Source of the DNA: Planctomycetia bacterium
GTDB taxonomy: Bacteria; Planctomycetota; Planctomycetia; Pirellulales; PALSA-1355
DNA: 37,674 nucleotides
Direction: 5' to 3'
NCBI GenBank assembly: GCA_016200205.1
Contig: JACQFF010000073.1
Coordinates: 1-37,674, forward strand
The position numbers and the translations under genes were made by a program. Below, piece by piece: positions 1-7,653 of this stretch. Positions within the stretch are counted from its first letter, which is position 1, and each line of letters begins with the position of its first letter. Below the pieces are notes generated by a model. The model ran no database searches, was not told the origin of the DNA, and saw only the letters and a list, made by a program, of their open reading frames with translations.

Positions 1-58
1 ATCGCGAATATGTCGGACAAAACGAGGCCCGAGCGAAGTTTCTGCAACCCCCGGTGCC
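1..58. repeat. Terminal direct repeat, left copy
   Basis: The first 58 bases are identical to the last 58 bases of the window (37617-37674), in the same orientation. This is a direct reading of the sequence. It can mean that the contig is circular and the overlap was not trimmed. It can also mean that a short dispersed repeat stopped the assembly at both ends. No replication or partition gene supports a plasmid. Joined end to end, the repeat would lie between the inverted 21-bp copies at 37585-37605 and 115-135. Confidence 0.95.
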
Positions 59-114
59 TCTTTGACGAATGCCGAAAATGTGTTTTCCTCGGGAATTCGA
101 GGGTTAACCGTTCC

Positions 115-135
115 AAAAAGTGCAAAAGTCGAACT
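115..135. repeat. Inverted repeat, left arm
   Basis: A 21-bp stretch containing gtgcaaaagtcgaact is the exact reverse complement of 37585-37605 near the other end. If the window is circular the arms enclose about 125 bp, which would look like a small MITE-like element. If not, they are two copies of a dispersed terminal sequence. The upstream GTG start of the first ORF lies inside this repeat, which argues against that start. Confidence 0.85.
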
Positions 136-152
136 TAGTCGGTGAGGGTCAT

Positions 153-584
153 TTGAGCAGTGCAGGCCCGGCCATCTTCCGATCCATCCTGGGCGGCTTC
201 GCCGGCACTCTGGCGATCACGGCGATGATGTACTTCGTCGCACCCGCGATGCCGGGCACGCACATGGACATCGCCAACGTCCTCGGTTCTGTGCTGGGCG
301 GCAGTTGGTGGGTCGGCATGGCGATGCACTTTGTCATCGGTGCCCTGATTTTCCCGCTAACCTATGCCGTGTTCTTTTACGACTCCCTGCCGGGCGGTCC
401 GACCCTAAGAGGAATCGCCTTGGGAGTGTTCCTCTGGCTACTGGCACAGGCCGTAATGATGCCTATGATAGGAGCGGGTTTCTTCAGTGCCAACGCTGGA
501 GGAGTTCGGGCGATCGTGGGCTCACTGATGGCTCACGTCATCTATGGCGCACTTCTGGGCTGGATTTCCGGGCCACCCAAATGA
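153..584 (+). CDS. Four-helix small membrane protein, DUF6789-like
   Basis: This encodes an integral membrane protein of about 143 residues with four predicted helices: around FRSILGGFAGTLAI, WWVGMAMHFVIGAL, GIALGVFLWLLAQ and VGSLMAHVIYGALL. Conserved small residues and a PGTHMDI loop between helices 1 and 2 resemble the DUF6789-type family, whose function is unknown. The ORF track starts at a GTG (120), but that codon is inside the inverted repeat and has no ribosome site. A TTG at 153 has GAGGG four bases upstream and keeps all four helices, so it is preferred, with moderate certainty. The next gene is 250 bp downstream and encodes an AhpD-like protein; there is no sign of co-transcription. 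Family identification is from memory of the pattern, not from a search. Confidence 0.7.
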   Translation: MSSAGPAIFRSILGGFAGTLAITAMMYFVAPAMPGTHMDIANVLGSVLGGSWWVGMAMHFVIGALIFPLTYAVFFYDSLPGGPTLRGIALGVFLWLLAQAVMMPMIGAGFFSANAGGVRAIVGSLMAHVIYGALLGWISGPPK

Positions 585-833
585 CGATTGCGTAATCATA
601 CTCGCGACGAGGGACACGGCGACAATGAGCCACATTTTTGAAGAAAGTCAGCGGAGAGGCTCTCTCTTGCTCGCTCCGTTTGCGGCCGGCAGAAGAATCT
701 GCAATCCTTGCACAAACGGCCGCGATGTGGGCGCGGGAGCCGCCGTCCCAGCAGCGGACCGACCAACAATTTTGCCGCGTCGCCTGCGTGGCGGCGCTTT
801 CCACGATTGTCATCCAATATAGGAGTTTCACGA

Positions 834-1370
834 ATGCCTCGGTTGCATGTCATAAAACCCGAAGAAGCCATTGGATCTGCAAAAGAGATCTATGGCGAAG
901 TGACGAAGCGGATGGGCAAAGTGGTGAACATTTTTCAAGGCATGGCCAATAGCCCGGCCGCACTGCGAGCCTATTTGGCGATGTCGGCGGCGCTTAGCGA
1001 GGGAGAGCTATCGCCACAAGATCGCGAGGCCATCTATCTGGCCGTCAGCGAATCCAACGGATGTCAATACTGCGTCTCCGCGCACTCGATACTGGGTAAA
1101 CGAGCGGGCATGACAGACCAGTCGGTTCTTGCGGCCCGACGATTTCACTCGACCGACGGCCGGCAACAGGCGCTGCTGACATTCATTCGCAAGGTTATCG
1201 ACACCAAGGGGTATGTCACGGACGACGATTTAGCAGCGGTCCGCCGCTCGGGCTACAGCGACGGTCAGATTGTTGAAGCAATCGGGTACATTGCCTTGGC
1301 CACGTATTCAAATTTCTTTAACCACGTGCATGACACAAAGATCGATTTTCCAATCGCCCAAGCGCTCTAG
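834..1370 (+). CDS. AhpD-like carboxymuconolactone decarboxylase-family protein
   Basis: A 178-residue protein of the AhpD/CMD fold. The signature is a CQYC motif (residues 77-80) followed by H84 in the run GCQYCVSAHS, preceded by an acidic residue in the helix REAIYLAVSES. In AhpD relatives the CxxC pair and nearby Glu/His form a thiol peroxidase or disulfide-reducing site in the cytoplasm. No signal peptide is visible. The start at 834 is well supported by AGGAG eight bases upstream, so the ORF-track extension to 708 is rejected. Peroxidase activity is inferred from the family; the physiological substrate is unknown. It sits beside selenium-related debris and two redox selenoprotein candidates, consistent with a peroxide or thiol-defence neighbourhood. 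Confidence 0.88.
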   Translation: MPRLHVIKPEEAIGSAKEIYGEVTKRMGKVVNIFQGMANSPAALRAYLAMSAALSEGELSPQDREAIYLAVSESNGCQYCVSAHSILGKRAGMTDQSVLAARRFHSTDGRQQALLTFIRKVIDTKGYVTDDDLAAVRRSGYSDGQIVEAIGYIALATYSNFFNHVHDTKIDFPIAQAL

Positions 1371-1429
1371 CTAGGGCTACGACCGACCGGCGGCGCGCTG
1401 CATGATCCGCAACCTGCAGCTGGCGGATC

Positions 1430-1555
1430 CAGTGGTCACGCGACCGATCACGTAGGCATCGGTGCCGTCTTCGCGCAGGCGCTGGCTTCCGCTGGCCAGC
1501 CGTTTGTGATGAGGGCCGAATCCCCGCTCGTCACGATCGGCGGCGGCCGCGGGCT
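1430..1555 (+). pseudogene. selB: selB fragment (selenocysteine-specific elongation factor, internal piece)
   Basis: In the frame that runs through 1506, the translation reads AGQPFVMRAESPLVTIGGGR. This matches the pattern at the end of the beta-barrel domains of SelB, where family members read roughly GxxFVLRxxSPxxTIGGGxVL. There is no GTPase domain upstream and no winged-helix region downstream; the frame degenerates within about 25 residues on either side. It is therefore a broken internal fragment. It runs directly into sequence that looks like the 3' part of a selenocysteine tRNA, so both were probably joined by a deletion or recombination. Limits are approximate. Identification is by motif memory only; a profile search with SelB domains would settle it. 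Confidence 0.6.
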
Positions 1556-1617
1556 TCAAACCTGTTGTGGGATCCGTCAAGCAGATTCCAGGTGGGTTCG
1601 ATTCGCATCCACTCCCG
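1549..1617 (+). tRNA. selC: Partial selenocysteine tRNA (selC-like 3' portion, anticodon TCA)
   Basis: This stretch folds like the 3' two thirds of tRNA-Sec. There is an anticodon stem GCGGG/CCTGT (two wobble pairs) with loop CTTCAAA, identical to the typical UCA loop. A long variable arm follows, with stem TGGGATC (1568-1574) and GATTCCA (1584-1590). Next is a T arm GTGGG/CGCAT with loop TTCGATT and one G-G mismatch, then CCACTCCC and a G at the discriminator position. The matching 5' acceptor strand and a proper D arm are absent; selB-like coding sequence occupies that place. It is best read as a truncated, probably non-functional copy, or as a tRNA 3' end left at a recombination or integration site. 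A standard tRNA finder may miss it. Confidence 0.5.
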
Positions 1618-1694
1618 CTATCTCACGCCTGGCCGGTCCGTTCTCGGCGAACAGCCTGTCAATTCGAACATGCAAGCGCCGGATTGCCAGCCAC

Positions 1695-2164
1695 TTATCG
1701 TTCGACCTGTACGGCAATCGGAATATCCTGCCGCAAGTACAGGCAAGTGCCGTTGATGCCTTCGCAAACGTAGTAAAGCGCATAGGGTGACAATCGCACG
1801 GTTCCCCGCGAGTCCTCCGGTGACTTGAGCTCGAATTCGATCGACCGGGACTCGTTCGTCTCCGGCCGATCGCCAAGGGGAGCCGTCTGCAATCGGCGGT
1901 CGGTCGTCCAGCCGGCCGGCGCCGCGACCCACAACTTGACGGGTTCGTTCTCGTTGTTCCAATGGGCGTCCGCAGCCTTGTTGGTCCGCATCGCGAGGTG
2001 TACGCGCACCGACTCGCCCGGCTTGATCCGCGGGGGCACAACCACGGCTTCCACTCATCGACGGCGCGCTGAAAATCACCGTCCTCGCGGTATCGCGACT
2101 CGTAGCGCCTCCGATACCACAATACCAGGGTGGTCACAACGGTCGCTAGACTAATTCGATGCAT
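1695..2164 (-). pseudogene. C-terminal fragment of a redoxin/thioredoxin-type periplasmic protein
   Basis: The minus-strand ORF ending at 1695 (119 codons from a GTG at 2054) contains an IKPGESVRVHL, AHWNNENEPVKLWV and YALYYVCEGINGTCLYLRQDI series. I recognise this as the beta-rich tail that follows redoxin or thioredoxin domains in planctomycete proteins. No catalytic redoxin domain is present upstream. A second frame starting at 2164 supplies about 37 residues with a weak hydrophobic start and would need a frameshift near 2050 to join. A TGA lies directly before the GTG. It is most likely a remnant, although a small free-standing protein cannot be excluded. Confidence 0.5.
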
Positions 2165-2492
2165 GGCTGATTCAAAGGCTCTGGCGGTACGACGGACTCG
2201 TCGTAGCACTGCGGAAATGATGGTCGCAGAGCCCATTGTAGTTGATCGAGAGAACGAAATCGACGGATCGCTGCCAGTTTACCTTATGGGGACGAAGGCT
2301 GGCTCGGCTTGCTTCGGCCGCTGCGAGACGTTAGCTTGGTAGGCGATATCAGCGATTCGATTTGGCGTGCGTGTGATTGTAAGCCATCACACAGACGGGA
2401 CCGTCACGATGGACGATCCTTGGTTAGGATCCCGTCGGCCCAAAGTGGGATTCGGAGGCGGACACTTCAGACGAACAAATAGAGGACAATCC
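2165..2492. other. Intergenic stretch, nothing recognised
   Basis: About 330 bases between the redoxin-tail remnant and the first TGA-containing gene. The short ORFs here (for example 2130-2342) have no recognisable domain and no convincing ribosome site. It presumably holds the promoter for the gene at 2493, but no clear -35/-10 pair could be picked by eye. Confidence 0.5.
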
Positions 2493-3560
2493 GTGAGACC
2501 CGCCCTTATTATTTGCGTCACCGCCGTGTTGGGGCTTGCGTGGTCTGCCGCCCGCACGATCGCTGTGGAGCCCACATCCTTCGACGCGGCGCTCCGCTCC
2601 TTTTCGGAACGATGGAGCCAAGACGATTGGGTGCCCAAGACCGGCGTGCCGAGCAGATTCATGCGGCCGCTGGACGATGACGGATGGAAAGCACGAATGA
2701 CCGCGTTCCAATCCGCGGTTCAATTCGGTGAGCGTGCCGTTGAACCGGTGCGGCAATTGCTGCGCGACGAGGACGCTTCCAAGCGTGCGCTGGCGGCTCA
2801 AGTCCTTGGATATCTACCAGCGCGGACTGCCCGCGAGGAGTTATTGCGGACCGCGCGGGAGGACGCTGAACCGGCCGTTCGGCTGTATGCAATCGACTCG
2901 CTGGGAATGCTGGGAACCGACGGATTGAACGTCGACTGGAAGGCTCTCGCAGATCAGCAGAAGAATCGTGACGCGAAGCGACATGTGACGTATGCCAGTG
3001 AGCGAGCGAACAACTTGATTGCCAAGGAAGTAATCGATCAGTTGACCTCTTGGAATGCGAGCCAGATGGACACGGCCCAAGTTGGCCAGCCTGCTCCCGA
3101 TTTTGAATTGAGCTCGGTGTCGGGTGAGAAAGTTCGACTCAGCAACTTTCGAGGAAAGAGTGCTGTCGTCCTCGTCTTTGTTTATGGCGATACGTGACCG
3201 GTCTGCCATGGTCAGCTCGCGCAGTTGCGCGGCAGATTAGCTGACCTGAAACAACTTGGCGCGCAGTTGATTTCGGTCGATCCGCACGAAGTCTATTCGG
3301 CACAGCACTTTCTCAAGGAAGTGGGAGTGGCGACCGAAGATCTCCACTATCCGCTGTTGCTCGACCCGGCCTGCGTTGTCAGTGCCACCTATGGCGTGGC
3401 GTTTCAGATGCGGATCCATACGGAACTGAGTAATCGGCCCGCGACGTTCGTGATTGATGCCGATGGGGTGATCCGCTACGCCCGTCGCGGGCAATCATTC
3501 TCCGATCGACCAGGAGCTGACCAAATCATCGAGGAGCTGAAGAGACTTGATGCCAAATAG
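2493..3560 (+). CDS. HEAT-repeat/redoxin fusion, predicted selenoprotein (Sec at TGA 3195-3197)
   Basis: Read through one in-frame TGA, this is a 355-residue exported redox protein. It starts at a GTG (2493) with AGAGGA six bases upstream and a signal peptide (ALIICVTAVLGLAWSAA). HEAT-like helical repeats follow at about 75-150. A redoxin domain from about residue 195 begins GQPAPDFELSSVSGEKVRLSNF and runs through VVLVFVYGDT, then TGA (residue 235), then PVCHGQLAQLR, and ends with TFVIDADGVIRY. The TGA falls exactly where peroxiredoxin/thioredoxin relatives carry the catalytic cysteine, giving a U-P-V-C motif. Homology continues cleanly in the same frame after the TGA. The ORF track splits it into 2367-3197 and 3225-3560. 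A hairpin just downstream fits a bacterial SECIS. The substrate is unknown; thiol-dependent peroxide or disulfide chemistry in the periplasm is inferred. Confidence 0.85.
3198..3246 (+). promoter_or_regulatory. Predicted SECIS hairpin downstream of first TGA
   Basis: Immediately 3' of TGA 3195-3197, an eight-base stem GGTCAGCT (3210-3217) pairs perfectly with AGCTGACC (3239-3246). Inside it CGCGC (3218-3222) pairs with GCGCG (3227-3231), leaving the apical loop AGTT and a seven-base bulge on the 3' side. The loop begins 26 bases after the TGA and has G at its second position. This agrees with the known bacterial SECIS rule of a loop about 16-37 nt from UGA with a G in its first two bases. Base pairing was checked by eye; binding by SelB is inference. 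Confidence 0.7.
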
Positions 3561-3616
3561 CACGCCCTGGTTTACTGCGGATGCATTGTAGACCCCGTCC
3601 TACGAGGAGGTTTCCT

Positions 3617-4270
3617 ATGCGAATTGCGATGCGCGGGCTTGCCACTGGACTTTGTTGCTGCTTGTTGTTTTCGGCCGCTCTCGCGAAACAGAAAGACGGC
3701 GAGTCGCGTCGGCCTGGACCTGAAAGTCCACGTCGCGAAGGCACACCGAAAGCTGGTGACGTGGCACCTGACTTCACGCTGGCAACACTCGATGGAAAGC
3801 AACAGGTCAGGTTGAGCGACTTTCGCGGCAAACGGCCGGTGGCGTTGGTTTTCGGATCTTATACGTGACCGCCGTTTCGGCACCAGGTTGGTGCCCTGGA
3901 GGCGATGTACGCGAAGTATCGCGGTGAGGTGGAGTTCCTCGTCGTTTACATTCGCGAGGCCCATCCCACCGACGGATGGCAAGTGCCTCAAAATGTGCGA
4001 GAGCAGATTCTGTTCGTGCAACCGAAGTCGATCGACGATCGGCAAGAGGTCGCCAAACAAATGTGTTCCACACTCAAGCTTTCGCTGCCGACGGTCATCG
4101 ACGGCCTGGACGATAAAGTGAATCAAGATTATGCCGCCTGGCCGGATCGACTGTATTTGATCGGCCGTGACGGTAAGATTGCTTTTAAGGGCGGGATGGG
4201 CCCGCAGGGCTTCCGCCCGAGTGAGTTGGAGGCGGCCATCAAAGACACTTTGTCGCAGGGCCCGAAGTAG
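3617..4270 (+). CDS. Iodothyronine-deiodinase-like protein, predicted selenoprotein (Sec at TGA 3866-3868)
   Basis: Read through one in-frame TGA, this is a 217-residue exported thioredoxin-fold protein. The ATG at 3617 has GAGGAGG seven bases upstream, and a signal peptide (ATGLCCCLLFSAALA) follows. The core contains GDVAPDFTLATLDG and VALVFGSYT, then TGA (residue 84), then PPFRHQV, VVYIREAHPTDGW, and RLYLIGRDGKIAFKGG. The SYT-U-PPF and EAHPTDGW motifs are those of the deiodinase family, in which selenocysteine is the catalytic residue. The frame continues without a break to TAG at 4270. It lies 56 bp after the first selenoprotein candidate, in the same direction. Bacterial members do not act on thyroid hormone as far as is known, and a reductive dehalogenation or peroxide role here is only inference. 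Confidence 0.88.
3869..3895 (+). promoter_or_regulatory. Predicted SECIS hairpin downstream of second TGA
   Basis: After TGA 3866-3868, GGCACC (3879-3884) pairs perfectly with GGTGCC (3890-3895), leaving the five-base loop AGGTT. The loop starts 17 bases after the TGA and carries GG at positions two and three. This matches bacterial SECIS spacing and loop composition. The hairpin lies inside coding sequence, as bacterial SECIS elements do. A competing pairing CCAGG/CCTGG is possible but leaves a larger loop. Confidence 0.65.
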
Positions 4271-4312
4271 CACTGTCCATCGGTGGAAATCTTGCCCAAA
4301 CGAAAGCCAGCG

Positions 4313-5212
4313 ATGCGCGTTTGCATGGTGGCGACCGCGGTCGCGCTGATTTGCTCTGAGGCCAGGGCTCAAGGGCGGGCTCATGCGGGCGGCGAGTCGC
4401 AGACCAAGCCTTTCGACGAGGATCGCATCGCCTGGCAGCACGCGGATGGCCTCAAGTTTCAAGGGCTGCGCCTCGCGGAACGGTTTCGTGAGTCCCTTTT
4501 GAACGCGGACGACGCTGGGCGTACGAAAGCCAGCCTCGTTGGCGCGGCGCTCCAGCGTTTTCGCACGGAATATCGGATTCCGCTGTCGCGCCGCCCGACG
4601 CTTGAGCGTTTTGCAGTCACCAGGGATGCGTTCGTGATGCAACTGCGCGGGGGACAAACGCTCGACCCCGACATATCGTTCGCTGATTTTTCGGGCCGGT
4701 GGTACGGTAAGTGGGACCAGATGCAGGTCGATCATCACTGGCACGCCGTCGTTCGCCGAACCGCTCTGGATGCCGCGGGCCGCCCGGACGATCCCGGCAC
4801 CAGCCTACCGCTGCTAGTTGGGCTGCAGTACGCCTGGATCGGCGACGGCTTTGGATGGAACTATCTTGTCCGTCCAGCCGCCGCGCCTGGAAGTGTAATC
4901 CTGGGCTATGTCTACCATCTCACTCCACACAAGCCTTCGGACATCCGCCTTGAATTTCCGTTAGTCGGCTATTTCGACGGTCCAGCGCGCCTGATCTGGA
5001 TCACGCCCTCGCTCATCTTCTTTGAGGAAGTTGTAGCGGGCACTTCGCGGCAGGAGCAAAGGTACGCGATCACCGGCTTCAATTACGTGATCGAGAACGA
5101 AACGGTGGTCAACGTCGGCGAGGGATTCCAGGCGGTGTACACGCGGCACCGAGAGTTGCGCCCGGACTGGCTGAAATTCCCGCTAAAGCTAATTGTGTCG
5201 AATGCGCCGTGA
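4313..5212 (+). CDS. Exported protein of unknown function
   Basis: A 299-residue protein I do not recognise. From ATG 4313 it has a signal peptide (VCMVATAVALICSEARA), and the mature part has no membrane helix. It has an aromatic-rich middle (FSGRWYGKWDQMQVDHHWH, YAWIGDGFGWNY) and a beta-rich second half (VILGYVYHLTP, FPLVGYFDGPARLIWITP). This suggests a beta-sandwich or lipocalin-like fold, but that is only an impression. The ORF track starts at a GTG (4283); the ATG at 4313 puts the signal peptide at the N-terminus and is preferred. It follows the deiodinase-like gene by only 42 bp, so it may be co-transcribed and share its pathway. Confidence 0.75.
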   Translation: MRVCMVATAVALICSEARAQGRAHAGGESQTKPFDEDRIAWQHADGLKFQGLRLAERFRESLLNADDAGRTKASLVGAALQRFRTEYRIPLSRRPTLERFAVTRDAFVMQLRGGQTLDPDISFADFSGRWYGKWDQMQVDHHWHAVVRRTALDAAGRPDDPGTSLPLLVGLQYAWIGDGFGWNYLVRPAAAPGSVILGYVYHLTPHKPSDIRLEFPLVGYFDGPARLIWITPSLIFFEEVVAGTSRQEQRYAITGFNYVIENETVVNVGEGFQAVYTRHRELRPDWLKFPLKLIVSNAP

Positions 5213-5820
5213 TTGGTCGCGAGAACGGGCACACTCGTCCACAGGACACATCGCGGCGACCGAGCTGGCAAGAACGCCGGGGGGGAAGCTGACTTTGCTG
5301 AAGGCCGAGCGGGTTGGGGGGCAGGCCCGTGAACGCGACGTTTGGCCCACATGGCGGCCGGTGGCCCGGTTCGGCCAGCAAACGCCGCGAACGAGGAAAC
5401 GCCCCACTGCGGCGAACGTGGGGCGGTGGCGGAAGCACGCCCGCAGGCCTTGGGTTGCACGGCTTGAAATCCGTCATTTGGACATACGGACCACCGCCAG
5501 GGTGCCGGCGTGCGAAACGGAACGCAGAAAGGCTAGCGGGAGTCCGGGGGGCCGGCAATGAGGCCACTTGGTCGCCCGAGCCGTTGACCCTAATGACCTA
5601 ACCCAGCCTACCGAGGGCGAAACCAAACAACCCTAACTCGCTAAGCCCACCGCCGCGCAATTCCAATTCCCGCTGAACCAATACACCGCTCTTTCGATTG
5701 CGACCAATTTTGCCGAAAGGAACGGTCGCTTCACGTAACCTGATCGACGAAACTACTTCACGATTGCCCGCGGCTCTGCTCAAGAGTGCGTTCCTTTGCT
5801 GGAAATTGCCCGGCGTGGAG
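5213..5820. other. Intergenic region, nothing recognised
   Basis: About 600 bases with only short ORFs in several frames and no ribosome sites, domains, tRNA-like folds or clear terminator. The composition is like the surroundings. It is probably decayed sequence, since the next recognisable element is itself a gene remnant. Confidence 0.5.
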
Positions 5821-5824
5821 GGCT

Positions 5825-5990
5825 GCTAAACCCCCTTGCACGGCCGATTGACGGTAGGCCGCGTTGTACCATTCATTTTCCGAGGGATTGAACCAATTTC
5901 GGCTGGCCAAGGTGGAGCCAGGTGGCAAAGCGAGCCGCGTCCCGCCAACTCACGTAGGTGACAGGATGGATCGCTAACCTATTCACCCTG
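5825..5990 (-). pseudogene. SUMF1/formylglycine-generating-enzyme-type domain remnant
   Basis: On the minus strand one frame reads HPVTYVSWRDAARFATWLHLGQP and then stops. The adjacent frame continues NPSENEWYNAAYRQS. Both pieces match the core of SUMF1-type domains (VSWxDAxRFANWL ... LPSENEWxxAAY). Family members normally have roughly 25 more residues between them, so a deletion plus frameshift is implied. No start, signal peptide or remaining domain can be found. The limits are approximate. Confidence 0.65.
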
Positions 5991-6219
5991 AAGCTGCCTG
6001 GAGAACCGCTTCCGCAATGTCGGCGATGTTGAGGTCCGTGGCCATCGACGTGCGGGATCCCTTGCACTCGGCCGGGAAGCTCAACTCGACTCTCTCGCTT
6101 CAATCGATGTTCCGGGGTGCTTTCTTCTCGGCCGAGCCGCCACTAGAATGGCGGCTTTTGTACGCCTCGCAAGCCGCGGCGGGGCTGTGCGCTACCTTTC
6201 CTTGCCAGGAGTGTGATGG

Positions 6220-7506
6220 ATGTCGACGCCCACGAAAAAACCGTCCGAGCGCAGTGAAATCGCCACCCCAGCCGCCGAAGTCGGCATCATGCCGATGGAT
6301 TTGACGATCCGCACGAAGCTCTCGATCATGATGTTCTTGCAGTATTTCGCTTGGGGCGCCTGGTTTGTCTCGATGAGCGGCTACATCAGCGGGACGCTCG
6401 GGTTTTCTGATGGCCAGAAAGGACTGATCTACGCGGCATCGCCGATCGGCGCGATGGTGGCGCCGTTCTTTGTGGGGATGATCGCTGATCGATTCTTTGC
6501 CACGCAGCGCATCCTCGCCGCCCTGCATTTGATCGGCGGGGCCGTTCTCGTCGGCATCTCGATGTCCCAGACCTATCAAGCTTTCTTTCCGTTGATGTTG
6601 TTATTCTTTCTGTGTTACATGCCCACTATGGCGCTGACGAACTCGCTGGCGTTCAGTCATATGAGCGACCCAGGGCGCCAGTTTCCGGGCATTCGCGTAC
6701 TGGGGACGATCGGATGGATCGTGGCCGGGCAGTGGGTTGGCTACATGAATATCGGGGACACGAATACGCCTTTGCAGATCGGCGCGGCGGCTTCGGTCGT
6801 CTTGGCCGTCTTTTGCCTCACGTTGCCGCATACGCCACCGTCCAATCCCGGGGGCCGCGTCGAGGTGCGCACGGTTTTAGGGCTGGACTCTTTGCGCCTC
6901 ATGAAGCAGTGGTCATTCGCAGTGTTTGTCGTCGGTTCGTTCTTGATTTGTATTCCCTTGCAGTTCTATTACAGTTTCGCTCAATCGTTCCTGGAAGACG
7001 TGCACGTCGAGAACGCAGTGGGAAAGATGACCTACGGCCAGATGTCCGAAATCTTCTTCATGCTCGTGATGCCTTTTTTCTTTGTGCGGCTCGGCGTCAA
7101 GTACATGTTGCTGGTGGGCATGGCGGCCTGGGCTTCGCGCTACCTGTTGTTCAGCTTGGGCAATGCCGATGAAGATATATGGATGCTCTACATGGGTATC
7201 CTGCTGCACGGAATTTGCTACGATTTCTTTTTCGTGACCGGATACATTTACGTCGACAAAAAAGCTCCCGAAGCGATTCGCGCTTCAGCGCAGGTGTTCA
7301 TAACCTTTGTCACCTGGGGCGTTGGCGGCTTCATCGGGTCTACGCTAGCCGGAATGACGGGCGAGTACTTTAGGACCGGCCCGAAGACGCATGATTGGTA
7401 TGGCTTCTGGCTCACGCCCGCCATTGCGGCCGTGATCGTGCTGGTCGCGTTTGCCTTCCTGTTCCACGATCGCGTCGATGCCGAAAGCGACCCGCGACCA
7501 ATGTAA
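6220..7506 (+). CDS. MFS transporter, nucleoside:H+ symporter-like
   Basis: A 428-residue inner-membrane transporter with about twelve hydrophobic segments after a polar N-terminus of around 30 residues. LSIMMFLQYFAWGAWFVSMSGYI near the start, FVGMIADRFFATQ in the loop after helix 2, and NSLAFSHM and FPGIRVLGTIGWI in the middle are typical of the NupG/XapB-type Nuc_H_symport family. This family is common in planctomycetes, often with unknown sugar or nucleoside cargo. The start is fixed by AGGAG eight bases upstream. No metabolic partner is adjacent, so the substrate cannot be named. Confidence 0.88.
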   Translation: MSTPTKKPSERSEIATPAAEVGIMPMDLTIRTKLSIMMFLQYFAWGAWFVSMSGYISGTLGFSDGQKGLIYAASPIGAMVAPFFVGMIADRFFATQRILAALHLIGGAVLVGISMSQTYQAFFPLMLLFFLCYMPTMALTNSLAFSHMSDPGRQFPGIRVLGTIGWIVAGQWVGYMNIGDTNTPLQIGAAASVVLAVFCLTLPHTPPSNPGGRVEVRTVLGLDSLRLMKQWSFAVFVVGSFLICIPLQFYYSFAQSFLEDVHVENAVGKMTYGQMSEIFFMLVMPFFFVRLGVKYMLLVGMAAWASRYLLFSLGNADEDIWMLYMGILLHGICYDFFFVTGYIYVDKKAPEAIRASAQVFITFVTWGVGGFIGSTLAGMTGEYFRTGPKTHDWYGFWLTPAIAAVIVLVAFAFLFHDRVDAESDPRPM

Positions 7507-7653
7507 AGGTCGGTTTCTGTCTTCTGCACCCAATTTTCCGAATGCTGCGAGTTTGGCGCCCGGCGTCTCGATCGCGAATTTGACGTCGACGCTTAAGCTA
7601 CGTTTGAATATCTCTCGCCCAGGTGCACTGCCGCGGGGGCTGTTCGGTTCGGC

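Noticed and set aside
1515-1617. Complete functional tRNA-Sec gene
   Set aside because: No 5' acceptor strand complementary to CCACTCCC and no proper D arm could be found; the T stem has a mismatch.
3572-4744. 390-codon minus-strand ORF
   Set aside because: It is antisense to the deiodinase-like gene and the following gene, has no domain or ribosome site, and reflects high GC codon mirroring.
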